Of a stretch of DNA of 25,751 bases, positions 1 through 8,690 are shown one piece after another. A model generated the notes under the pieces. That model saw nothing but the letters and a program-made list of their open reading frames with translations, was not told where the DNA came from and ran no database searches. Each line of letters starts with the position of its first letter. Positions within the stretch are counted from its first letter, which is position 1. The stretch is taken from contig BMAT01006883.1 in the NCBI GenBank assembly GCA_019649035.1, positions 89,909-115,659 on the forward strand, read 5' to 3'. Both the position numbers and the translations under genes were made by a program. This DNA is from Elysia marginata (Eukaryota > Mollusca > Gastropoda > Plakobranchidae).

Positions 1-115
1 ACATAAAAATAATAAGTACATTATTTGCACACACACACACACACACACCATCACATGCATGATCTAGGACATTTACCCTATTCCCAAACAGCCTATTGAA
101 GAAACGTGTGCGTTT
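1..115 (-). repeat. LINE 3' end with (TG)n microsatellite
   Basis: This is the downstream tail of the LINE copy at 118-887, read on the minus strand. After the in-frame TAA the same frame continues with residues that fit the usual C-terminus of this RT family (KRTRFFNRLFGNR), so the stop is probably a nonsense change. A (CA)n run lies at about 30-49. The true 3' boundary is not visible because the window starts here. Confidence 0.5.
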
Positions 116-888
116 TTAATTGTTTTTAAAAGCATCCTCTAATCCTATATCTCTGAGGTCTTGGGGTAAGTTGTTCCATAACTTAGGGGCTGCAACCCTG
201 AATGACCTTCTGCCAAATTTCTTCTTTTTGAATGTTTTTTCTTTCAAAAGTCTTTCCTCACTTGAGCGTAGACACCTCGTTGGAATGTATAGTGGCACAA
301 GATCTGAAATATACCCTGGGGAAGTGCCTTGAATACATTTAAAACATAAAAGTGCAGCTTTATAATGGATGCGCTTTTTAACGGGTAACCAATGCAGATG
401 TTTTAAAATAGGTGTTATGGGATCTGTCTTTCTTTTGCGTATGACTATTCTCGCAGCAGTGTTTTGGCATCTCTGCAAGTTCAGATAAAGGGAATTGCAA
501 TAATCAAGTCTGGACAGTATAAAAGATGAGGCAAGGGTCTTTTTGGAAATTTCATCAAGGTATTTTGCCATTGCACCTAGCCTGCGCAATTCAAAATGTA
601 TCAGTTTGCAAACATTGTTAATTTGGGGTTCCATTGATAAGTTATGATCGAAAAACACACCAAGATTTTTAGCTTTTGTTTGGAGGGGTATAGAATCATG
701 CCCAATACTTATGTGTCCCAAAGCCATGTCTTTCAGTACATGTTTTACATAAAAAAGTACAAGCTCTGTTTTTTCACTGTTAAGCTGAAGTTTGTTTATA
801 ACCATCCAATTCTTAACATCAGTACTACATGCTTCAAACGTTTTAACCAAAGGCTGAAAATCAGATGACAGAATTGAACTGTAAAGCT
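116..888 (-). pseudogene. LINE reverse transcriptase C-terminal fragment (CR1/L2/jockey-like)
   Basis: This is a non-LTR retrotransposon relic. The frame of about 245 codons encodes the thumb and C-terminal part of a reverse transcriptase. Landmarks of the family are visible: DVKNWMVINKLQLNSEKTE, the NLGVFFDHNLSM block, LSRLDYCNSLY, QNTAARIV, LHWLPVKKRIHYKAALLCFKC, a run like LRSSEE, and the end block FRVAAPKLWNNLPQDLR. Upstream of residue 1 the frame stays open for about 13 more codons and includes IKLYSS, which corresponds to the TQLYxS just after the catalytic F/YADD. The catalytic Asp pair itself is absent. The conceptual start is TTG, so this is an open fragment and not a gene start. A TAA at 116-118 cuts the last 20 or so residues. 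The copy cannot be active. Related families (CR1, L2, Rex1) share these motifs, so I assign it only to the group. Confidence 0.9.
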
Positions 889-1017
889 TGATTTCGATGA
901 TTTAGTTGCTTTTCCTGCGATTCGAGTTGTGAGGTTTTCTCTGTATATGTAGTCTACTGTGCTTTGGTACTGAATGGAGAGATTATCAACGAGCTCAGGT
1001 GAGGACTGGTCAATTTT
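888..1017 (-). repeat. LINE endonuclease-RT linker remnant
   Basis: On the minus strand one frame reads KIDQSSPELVDNLSIQYQST and continues with ENLTTRIAGKATKSS. This resembles the linker between endonuclease and RT in CR1/L2-like ORF2 (the region normally ending KHAPL-x-TR). It sits directly against the post-YADD RT fragment, in another frame, so an internal deletion of most of the RT would explain the junction. The resemblance is by eye only. Confidence 0.4.
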
Positions 1018-2367
1018 CGTTTAACAAAAGAGAGTAGAGACCTTTAACGGGCCGTGTTAGCTCACCAAGCATTCTGTACTACCTTCATCCTCCTGAACGC
1101 GCCGATAACGCATAGTGACGAAAGTCGTGAGACGCAAGGGCAAAATGAAGATATCAACTCACCATTTAAAACTGTAAGTGTGAACAATGTACGACACAGT
1201 ACTGGTAATAAAACTATTATAAGCCAAGTGAATAGAACATTTAAAGTGAGCGCAAAACTATACCACGTATATATAACCACTTTTTTGACGTTCTGTAATT
1301 GGTAGAATCCCACGATCAGTCGTACCCTTAAAAAATAAATAAGAAGTAGTATGCCACCCAAATAAGAAACAAACAAAAAAGTTTATACTTACATAACAAA
1401 GTGTTCTTGGTAATATATACCTGACCATATCACCGTTATAACGAAAAAAAAACCCACTGTTTTAATGCTCCGTGGGTGGTATATCTTTCTCCCGCGATTG
1501 TTCAAACCCGAAAAAAGCAAATCAGGGGTGAAATAAAAAACAACTAAAAGATGGTATACCACTCAAATAACAAATAAAATGTTTCTTTCTACATTGTATT
1601 ACGCGAAGAGTTCTTATACGCGTGTCCAGTTTGAGTTGTGTGGATGAACAAAAATTTTACACTATACTAGGATGGACTATAATAATACATGTGAGCCCCT
1701 ACTTTCTATTCGCGTCTATAATTTTTTCCATAATTTATTTCGAAGTCGCTTAAGACGCTGGACGGTTTTAAACGAGTTTCACATGGACATCACGGTTTTG
1801 CTGCTAATTGATCGGTAAATTTAGGAACTCTGTTTTTATGTGCTACCCTGTTGAACAATTAGGAAAAAAAACATAACATTAATGATACAGTCATGGAGTA
1901 ACATTGCTTTGGCTTGAACTTTAGAGGATGGACTTATGAATCGGCGATTAAAGTGTACTATGTTTTCTCGAAGAAAGAATTATAAATAGGCCTAACCCAA
2001 AACGATGCTTTGTCTGTTCAATAATTTCATTTTGATCCGGCGTTTCAGTAAGTCGGGTTATTTATCTGGCGATATGGCTGAATCTTAACTTTATGAGAAT
2101 GAATGTTTTTGTGTCTACAAAATTAAAAGATCAAAGCAACCTAATGCTTTTTGTTAAGGCTCTCGCGTTAATCTCAAGGCATGCCTTGTGTTCATTCCGT
2201 TCGCTTTATTTTACAGTAATAAGATAATATTTAATAACATACAAAAAGCGTTGTGTTTTAAGATTTTTTTATTTAAACAACTTTAAGAATTACCACTGAA
2301 TAAATTACAAATTTTTTCTTGGCTGAAACATGTTTGGGAAATGTCATAGACACAAAAAATGTGATAG
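1018..2367. other. Gene-free AT-rich stretch with diverged repeats
   Basis: I see no supported gene. Open frames here, such as the one on the minus strand at 1062-1376, lack codon structure or homology. Two direct copies of a block starting GTATRCCACYCAAATAA occur at 1349-1408 and 1554-1615, and an inverted copy of its start at 1472-1484. The block at 1081-1107 shares a core with 8634-8660. The rest shows nothing recognisable. Confidence 0.6.
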
Positions 2368-2731
2368 TGATGGCGATGGGGGCAGCGTGGCAGAGTGATT
2401 TGCGCGTCGGACTCGAGATCTGGAGGTCATGGGTTCGATTCCCGACCATGCCATGTTGCAGTTGCCTTGGGAAAGCAATTTACCCTAACTTTCCCAAGTC
2501 CACCCACCTGTAAAATGGGTACCCAGCTACAGTCAATTCATGAATTTGTGATATGCGCCTGCAACACCCTGCATAGGGGTGCAAAGTGGCCTTGACATGT
2601 ACTGGTCTGCTGGGGCATTAGTGGCGATGCTCTGTGGCGACACAGTTACGCTGAGTAACGAAGCCAAATTTCCCGGAAGGGATTTATAAAGTGAATAAAA
2701 AAAATAAAAAAATAAATGATGGTAGTGGGGG
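2368..2731 (+). repeat. tRNA-derived SINE with imperfect target-site duplication
   Basis: The SINE body spans about 2383-2716. The head is tRNA-like: an A-box region (TGGCAGAGTGATTTGCG, 2389 onward) and a perfect B box GGTTCGATTCC at 2432-2442. The body contains GGGAAAGCAATTTACCCT and TCCACCCACCTGTAAAATGG, a block typical of invertebrate V-SINE-type elements, RUDI-like molluscan SINEs being a candidate comparison. The tail is A-rich (AATAAAAAAAATAAAAAAAT). Flanking 15-mers TGATGGCGATGGGGG (2368-2382) and TGATGGTAGTGGGGG (2717-2731) agree at 12 of 15 positions and are likely the target-site duplication. A second copy of the same body lies at 22440-22600. Confidence 0.85.
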
Positions 2732-2812
2732 TCTTAGTGATGATGACGATGGTAATGATAATGGCTATGATAAAAGGGTTTCACTAGGTTTTAACGTTCA
2801 TGACGCTCTATA

Positions 2813-3060
2813 GTGTCAAGCTAAATTCACCAATCTATCTAAACGAAAAGAGATGGTGCTATAAAGTGTCACGCTAAATTCACCATCTATCTAAACAAAA
2901 GAGATGGTGCTTTGTAGGGTCACGCTAAACCCACCAATCTATCTAAACTAAAAGGAGATGGTGCTATGAAGTGTCACGCTAAATTCACCAATCTATCTAA
3001 ACAAAAGAGATGGTGCTCTGTAGGGTCACGCTAAATTCACCCCGTCTACCTACAGGAAAA
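2813..3060. repeat. Minisatellite of about 52 bp, 4.7 copies, dimeric organisation
   Basis: Units start at 2813, 2866, 2917, 2971 and 3023 (periods 53, 51, 54, 52). The core is GTGTCACGCTAAATTCACC followed by AATCTATCTAAACAAAAGAG and ATGGTGCT. Junctions alternate between CTATAAA/CTATGAA-GTGTC and CTTTGTA/CTCTGTA-GGGTC, which gives an A-B-A-B pattern. The last unit decays after 3040. Confidence 0.9.
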
Positions 3061-3880
3061 CAGTCATGGATATGTCGTTATACATCGACCCAGAAGTTAA
3101 CTGATGTCCACTGTCTGATTGAATTTCCGTAGAAATATCCAGATTTGAAGAACAAAAATACCAGCAATGCATTGGCAATATCTTTGTTTGACATAACACC
3201 GCAGCGGGTCACCTAGTACATGTAGAATAGCATAGCATTGTGAAACTGTACCAGGATAAATCTTGCGGTCTGTCAAAGGAGCTATCATAGATCTACAGTG
3301 TCGAAGAATTCATTATTTCTCTTTATCCTGTTATATTGGCAATGGAGGTCATATATTAGTTTTTAGATTCTCTGAAAACGTGAGATAACATTTTAGAGCA
3401 CGTGAATTAATAATATGTTCATTTGTTTATTTTGGCAGTATGGCACACAAAACCTACTTACGTGAAATGAGGTTGTCAATGTAAATTTCCACAACATTTT
3501 TGCGACATAGATAAAATTGTTGAAACTAGTCTTGTTGATCCATATTGCTGTTTTTACCACCCTATAAAACAATATTTTTGTGACAGCAATCTTTCTTTAT
3601 TTGCATCTTCTATTCTATTTCCATCCAGACACGGTAGAAAATTTTACGATTAAAATAAGTTTAGACCATCTGTAGCTTTTGATCAATACTTGTATTAATT
3701 AGGTTTTATCCTGAGTCCTTGAATTTTGAATTAAAACAATCGTAAGATATAAATTTGGTTTATCAAGGTGGTTTTTTTTCAATAGGCGTTGCATGGGAGA
3801 CTTACTTAAGTCACTGCCGACATTTTACTTGACTTTATAGGCTTGCTTAATTTACACACCATGCGACAGATGTTGATAGA
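3061..3880. other. Intergenic stretch, nothing recognised
   Basis: This is AT-rich sequence with only short open frames on both strands. No repeat, RNA gene or coding signal could be supported. Confidence 0.5.
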
Positions 3881-4420
3881 TTGTGAAGAGACAAGGAAAG
3901 AGGGAGGAGCGTTAACATGAGCGAGAGAAAGGGAGGAAGAAGAGAGATAGCCAGTGATGCTTGGATGGAGCCAAAGACAGAGACAGACAGAAAGTGAGGA
4001 AGAGAGACGGGAGGGGAGAGGGAGAGAGACAGACAGATAGACAGAGACAGAAAGAGATGAGGAGAGAGACCTAGAGAGATAGAGTTAGAGAGAGAGACAG
4101 ACAGACAAACAGACAGAGACAGAGAGGCATAAAGAGAGGAGGAGGAGAAGGCGAGAAAGAGTGAGAGAGACAGACAGACAGTCGGAGACAGAGCGACATG
4201 AACAGAGGTGGAGAGAGAGACAGAGAGAGACGGACAGACAAACAGAGACAGAGGTAGAGAGAGAAAGAAAGAGAGGAGGAGGAGAGAGAGGCAGATAAAG
4301 AGAAAGAGAGACGGACAGACAAACAGAGACAGAGATAGAGAGAGAGAAAAAAAGAGGAGGAGTAAGAGGAGAGAGGAGATAGAGAGAAGTAGAGACGGAC
4401 ATACGGAGACAAATAAGGCC
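3880..4420. repeat. Purine-rich (GAGA/GACA)n microsatellite
   Basis: The plus strand is almost entirely A and G with interspersed C, built from AGAGAGAC, GACAGACA and GAGGAGGAG words. The long minus-strand frames over it, made of Ser-Leu repeats, are an artefact of the repeat. Local sub-blocks recur, for example GACAGACAAACAGAGACAGAG near 4090, 4232 and 4314, which points to internal segmental expansion. It lies about 0.5 kb upstream of the ITIH-like gene. Confidence 0.9.
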
Positions 4421-4557
4421 AGGATAGTGATTAGTGGCGGAAAAATACATAGCAAAACGATGAAGAAAATACTCATATAAATAAAGATTACGATAATTAT
4501 AGGCATCTTTATCCAGTTTAGACTGCCAGATCAATCAAAGTCTCTCTAATTCTAAAG

Positions 4558-4746
4558 CCCTTTTCACATACACGTATCCCGTCCGTAAGACTCCGAACCA
4601 GCCCCGAACCCGAGACTTTGAAAAGAATTATGTTCCTTTTATATCACCTTCACCCTTTTACATGGGAACGCACCGTACCTCGTTGAAGTAAAAAACGGAT
4701 CACCAGTCCGGAGTTTTCCTTACGAGATACGCGTCACGTGAAACCG
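4558..4746. repeat. Inverted-repeat element (MITE-like) before the ITIH-like gene
   Basis: The left arm at 4558-4600 (CCCTTTTCACATACACGTAT continuing with CCCGTCCGTAAGACTCCG) is matched in reverse complement by the right arm at 4703-4746, which reads GTTTCACGTGACGCGTATCT then CGTAAGG. The arms are about 40 bp with a spacer near 100 bp. No internal coding region is seen. Flanking TTCTAAA and TCTTAAA might be the target duplication. Confidence 0.6.
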
Positions 4747-4897
4747 TCTTAAATAGGATTTTCCCGGTGAGAAGTGTCACTTGGCTCCCAGCCAAAGCAA
4801 AAGAGTTATTAGACGCTGTAGCGGCGCATCTGATGCACATCTCGTGGACTTTCTCTACAGACCACCATCGACCATCTTCTTTGTCCAACCCAAGGCC
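4747..4897 (+). promoter_or_regulatory. Putative promoter and 5' UTR of the ITIH-like gene
   Basis: A TTAAATAG box at 4749-4756 lies about 145 bases upstream of the start codon and could act as a weak TATA element. An E-box CACGTG at 4736-4741 belongs to the neighbouring inverted-repeat arm. No initiator or transcript evidence is available, so this is a suggestion. Confidence 0.25.
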
Positions 4898-4972
4898 ATG
4901 CAGTCTATGATGGCTCTGATAGTACCTCTCGTGATGGTCTTCGCATTGTTGACTCCAGCAGAGAGTGCTCAG
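4898..4972 (+). CDS. ITIH-like secreted protein, exon 1 (signal peptide)
   Basis: Twenty-five codons from ATG at 4898 encode a textbook signal peptide: MQSMM, a hydrophobic core ALIVPLVMVFALL, then TPAESAQ with likely cleavage after ESA or near it. The exon ends CAG|GTGATC at 4972, a usable splice donor in phase 0. Without splicing the frame stops at 4999-5001 after ten more codons. The next large exon on the same strand begins in phase 0 behind an acceptor, so joining preserves the frame. I prefer ATG 4898 to the in-frame ATG at 4907 (MMAL), but the latter would also give a signal peptide. The exon pairing is inferred from phase, strand, spacing and the need of an ITIH-type protein for a secretion signal. 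Confidence 0.7.
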
Positions 4973-6420
4973 GTGATCCGAGATACTTTCACGAAAATTT
5001 AGATCCTACTTACTGTGAATCGCATTTAGATGTATAATCATAGTCCATTCAAAGCTTTAAACAAAAAAAGAAAGTTTAAACGCAGCAACTTCTTTATGTT
5101 CTCATTACTACACTGTACTATATTAGGGGGTTTTTTTTGTTGACGTATTAAATTGTTAAACCTTTTTCATGAGGTATTCTGAGATATCTCTTCTTCATTT
5201 TTTAAATCTATGTTTTTGGCTGTGCGCATGTTTGAGTGTTCAACAGCAACATTGTAAATGGCATTCACAGACTTCACGAGTTTCAATAACTCTGCTGTTA
5301 ATTTTGTAAGACCTTCGGGCTAGGCCCCGTCCGAGTTGCGGTATGCACAAAAAAAAATCAGATTTGTGGCGAAAAAATTTAGATGCCTTTTATACTTTGT
5401 CTAGATCTAGATCGTAATAGAGACTCAAGGGTCTATTGAGTGATTGCGCATACTATCATTTGGTTCAATAACTTAAGTTTTGTGAGATCGAGAATGAACA
5501 GATACGAAGATATCTCCCCAGCAAAACAGCTTTCTAGATCTAATCAGTTTAAAATACTTATAATGGGGAAAATGAAACAGTGCAATGATGTAGATTGGTT
5601 AAAATCTAAATCGACTGCTCATTGGGTATTTTTGACTTGTGTTCACGCTAGCTATCTAAATAAACCACTTAGCATTATTTTTTAAAAAAATCATATTTGG
5701 CCCTTCGGATATTGATCTAAAGCACACACAACAACGAAAGAAACGCTTTTATGTGTATACTTATAAATCTAGATCTATCTTTAAATAGAAACGGTCTTGC
5801 TTATCCGTATAATTTGTTTATAGCCTATTATAAGACTATAACCTGCGCGTGGCTCAACCTAATATTATTATGCAAAAAGAATTTTTAAAATCCGTCCAGT
5901 AATTTTTGCGCCTATAAAACAAACACACAAACAAAGACAATTTTATTAGTAGTACAGATTATGAGGGGGAAATATTATTGAACGTGTTCTAGGTGTTTAC
6001 ACATGCGCTGCACTAAAATTTTTAACGCGTGACGCAGCACAGTCAATGGAATAAATATAAGAGACAAAGAAGAGAAATCGTTTAATGCAGTCTCGACGAC
6101 TTGGAAAAGATATGTTTGCAACAGAGCTTGATGATTGCATGCCTGCTAAACATGGACAAAAATTTATGCTTATATTGAGAAAAAAGTTGTTTCTAATGCT
6201 TTATTTCTTTACTTAGAACCAATTCGTAACCAACTGCATTCTATAAGATCGTACTCCATATGCTACAAGGTGGGAAATGGCACTTTTACAAATAAAAACT
6301 AAATTAAAAAAAAAATAAAATGTAAACACATGCACGGTTTGCACAGTATGATAGTTATGGTACAACCTTTGTAAAGTAATTGTGTACTCAAATGTCCAAT
6401 TGTATAATGTGTTTCTCCAG
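4973..6420 (+). other. Intron 1 of the ITIH-like gene
   Basis: The intron is 1448 bases from GTGATC to TTTCTCCAG. The acceptor TGTGTTTCTCCAG|TCTTTAG has a fair pyrimidine tract. Repeat-like material fills much of it (see 5310-5965). An alternative AG six or seven bases downstream (TCTTTAG|G) would break the phase match with exon 1. Confidence 0.6.
5310..5965 (+). repeat. Non-autonomous retroelement-like repeat in the intron
   Basis: The right end holds AAAATCCGTCCAGTAATTTT, then TGCGCC, ACAAACACACAAACAAAGAC and TTTATTAGTAGTA (about 5887-5955). This resembles the recurrent 3' ends of invertebrate non-LTR elements and SINEs that run CCAGTAGTTTTTGCG...ACAAACAAAC...TTATTAGTA. The left limit near GACCTTCGGGCTAGGCCCC (5310) is a guess. 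CTAGATCTAGATC words recur at about 5400, 5535 and 5768. No coding capacity is seen. Confidence 0.4.
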
Positions 6421-7971
6421 TCTTTAGGTCAGGTAAAGCTCCATACAACAATCAAGCACAGGATGGTAGAGAAGAGTATATACCTGTCCTTTCGCAACGT
6501 TCAGAACACAAGCCAGCAATTTGTTTACCAGGTGAAAGCTCCGCCTTTAGGTACGACTCAGTTACAAGTGTTCGGAACAGTGTCTGGCCAATATATTGTA
6601 GGTCAAATAACGTCGGACAATCCACGCAATCAGAGATATCAAAGTACCAATGAGGGCCCCCTTCTGTACGGCCACTTGTTCAACAACTACATAAAAGTCT
6701 ATGTTACTTTAACTGCCGACACAGGGGCCACGATAACATTAAAATATAAAACAATACTACAAAGACGCGGAGGTTTCTATCAAGACGAAGATCTTTTTAT
6801 TACCAGTCACCGTGTAGAGGCCATCGATATTTTCTATAACATAAACAGTGTCCAGACGTTGCTGGATGTGTCAGGTTCTCCTCTCGCTGGAGAAAACTTT
6901 TACATTGACGGTAAACCCTTAGTTGACCTCTCTCTGTCTGCACAGATGATCCGGGTTAGTTCGTTAAATACATTGGTTGATCACACTACAGCCAGTTACC
7001 CTGTTGGTGTAGCAGCCAGGTTTGCCATCAAGTTTGACGTCAACCACAAGGCAAGCGGGGAGATCTTGGTTCAGGATAACATCTTTGTGCATACTATCAC
7101 CCCCGACGCTTACGGTGAACCTACGCCTGCTGATGTTCTGTTTTTACTGAGCGCTCCCTCGAAAAAGTGGAAGAAACAACTTGAGATCGCTTTGGAAGAT
7201 TTTTTTGTAAATGTAACCACGGTTGAAGGGCTTAATTATCACATCATTGCAAGTGATGAAATTTCCGATAGTATCGATAGTAGACTCAACGCTGCCGGAG
7301 TTAACAAGTCGGTCGACCTAGCACTATCATCTGAACCGGCGGATTTTATTTCAACATCGATACTGAATGCAATAGCGTACCTTAACCTTCATGGGAGTTC
7401 TAATTCTTGCGTCATAATTCTGATTGTCCACTCTGAAAACGAACCAAAATATGACCGAGAAGGGCGGTTCATCTTAAAAGATCTAAATAGGTTTGACAAA
7501 AGAAGGTGCGCTGTAATCAGTGTGGCACTTGGTGATTTCGATAACTTTCGAGTTTTAGAAACCATCTCCACACAACGCTTTGGATTTGCTCGAAAGATCC
7601 TCAACGGATCGGACGCACACCTCGAATTACAAGCCTTGTTTTCAGAAGTGGACGATGTCGCGATGACCGACGTGAGAGTTAACTATAAAGACCACGTGAA
7701 CGCAACCTTTCTATCCAACACAAAATTTCCACTTCTGTTCAACGGCTCGGAAGTCGTCGTCTGTGCTCGCTTGCAATACTTACAGCGTAGCGATTACCCT
7801 TTAGCTTACAATGTGAAAGGACTTAAACCAGGCAACGCATCACAACTTGTTTCTACAACACAGCCAGGGCTCGTGGTAAAGGAAAATGCTTTGTGCGACA
7901 TAATTCAGGAACACGACAAGTTGACAGAACAAACCACTGTAGCGGTTGCCCCTGTCAACTTTTGTTTCTGA
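6421..7971 (+). CDS. ITIH-like secreted protein, exon 2 (VIT domain and MIDAS-less VWA domain)
   Basis: With exon 1 this gives a 541-residue secreted protein. Family: inter-alpha-trypsin inhibitor heavy chains, which bind hyaluronan matrix in vertebrates; the role here is unknown. Residues about 26-155 form a VIT domain (YQVKAPPLGTTQLQVF, YIVGQI, then IKVYVTLT and the diagnostic LKYKTILQRRGGFYQ). Residues about 261-437 form a VWA fold (DVLFLLSAPS, then CVIILIVHS), followed by ARKILNGSDAHLELQALFSE and LLFNGSEVVVCARLQ, which match ITIH closely. The MIDAS DxSxS is SAPSK here and the TDG position reads HSE, so metal binding is very unlikely. Seven N-glycosylation sequons are visible, fitting secretion. 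The protein stops well short of the roughly 900 residues usual for ITIH; the C-terminal ITIH domain and its glycan-attachment segment are missing. A GTAAAG at 7876 could be a donor to further exons, so the TGA at 7969-7971 may not be the true end. Confidence 0.85.
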   Translation, partial: SLGQVKLHTTIKHRMVEKSIYLSFRNVQNTSQQFVYQVKAPPLGTTQLQVFGTVSGQYIVGQITSDNPRNQRYQSTNEGPLLYGHLFNNYIKVYVTLTADTGATITLKYKTILQRRGGFYQDEDLFITSHRVEAIDIFYNINSVQTLLDVSGSPLAGENFYIDGKPLVDLSLSAQMIRVSSLNTLVDHTTASYPVGVAARFAIKFDVNHKASGEILVQDNIFVHTITPDAYGEPTPADVLFLLSAPSKKWKKQLEIALEDFFVNVTTVEGLNYHIIASDEISDSIDSRLNAAGVNKSVDLALSSEPADFISTSILNAIAYLNLHGSSNSCVIILIVHSENEPKYDREGRFILKDLNRFDKRRCAVISVALGDFDNFRVLETISTQRFGFARKILNGSDAHLELQALFSEVDDVAMTDVRVNYKDHVNATFLSNTKFPLLFNGSEVVVCARLQYLQRSDYPLAYNVKGLKPGNASQLVSTTQPGLVVKENALCDIIQEHDKLTEQTTVAVAPVNFCF

Positions 7972-8048
7972 GCCCGTTCTGAATGGAACAGGCGAGAAGA
8001 AACATGGGTCTACAACGCTGCTTTTTTGGGGATGCAAAAGGGTCCTAT

Positions 8049-8153
8049 TAATATTTTCTTGATACTCGTGGTTATGGGTGATGGTTGTTAAAAACTTAAT
8101 ATTTTCTTGATACTCGTGCTTATGGGTGATGGTTGTTAAAAACTTAATATTTT
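8049..8153. repeat. 48-bp tandem duplication
   Basis: Two adjacent 48-bp units start TAATATTTTCTTGATACTCG at 8049 and 8097 and differ at one base (8071 G, 8119 C). A third copy begins at 8145 but stops after TAATATTTT. The near identity means the duplication is recent. It lies in the 3' flank or 3' UTR of the ITIH-like gene. No canonical AATAAA is seen nearby; an ATTAAA lies at 8344-8349. Confidence 0.9.
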
Positions 8154-8499
8154 ACATGAAACTTTGGCGCTGGTAAACATGGTTTATCCCACATAAAGTT
8201 GTCGTTCAATATAAATAAGGGAGATGGGATGCAATATTTATATAAATTAGATCCAATTTGGATTTTGACCTATTGAGCATTTACCGTTTTATTTTAAAAT
8301 AATTTTAAGCAAAAAAATGTTAAAAAAAAAACAATCAATGCGTATTAAAGTTGTGCATTTGTATGGCATAACCCTATTCAAAATTTGTCCGGCTAATGCT
8401 TTTACATGTAGTTCCTAAAAAAATCCTATTTGAATTTTTCTGTCTCTTGTGGAGTTGTATCCCTTGTTCAATGCTTTTACTTTTCAAAAGTTTACACAA

Positions 8500-8690
8500 C
8501 AGTAACATTGACGGCCTTGCGCCTCGACGACGACAACGTATGACGTGATAACACCCATCGGCAGCGTGGCGATTGGCTAACGGACCATCAGTGCGTCTAT
8601 TTCTTGATAGCCATCTTGGATTTTCGCTCCTATGGGCTTCTTCCTCCTGAGCGGGCCCGCAGCGCATAAACTCTTATACTAGGTTGTTGG
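8500..8690 (-). promoter_or_regulatory. CpG-rich promoter-like segment without an adjacent gene
   Basis: In an AT-rich area this segment is clearly CpG-rich. It holds a CCAAT box on the minus strand (TTAGCCAAT, opposite 8571-8580), a CRE-like TGACGTGA (8541-8548) and a YY1-like CCAAGATGGC (opposite 8610-8619). A block at 8634-8660 resembles one at 1081-1107. The 97-codon frame on the minus strand here has no recognisable product. It may be a promoter relic or part of a repeat. Confidence 0.35.

Noticed and set aside
1062..1376. 104-codon minus-strand frame with hydrophobic stretches
   Set aside because: It spans diverged repeat blocks, has no conserved motif and no good start context.
2383..2452. 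A functional tRNA gene (Ser-like, CGA anticodon position)
   Set aside because: The stems do not pair cleanly and the tRNA-like part continues into a SINE body with an A-rich tail.
2319..2595. Two plus-strand frames over the tRNA-like region
   Set aside because: They are read-through of a SINE; the A and B boxes and target duplication explain the sequence.
3847..4534. Three long minus-strand frames rich in Ser and Leu
   Set aside because: They are translations of the GAGA/GACA microsatellite in all three frames, so length carries no coding information.
8374..8667. 97-codon minus-strand frame in the CpG-rich segment
   Set aside because: Charged composition reflects CpG content; no recognisable domain, and the segment shares a core with a repeat.
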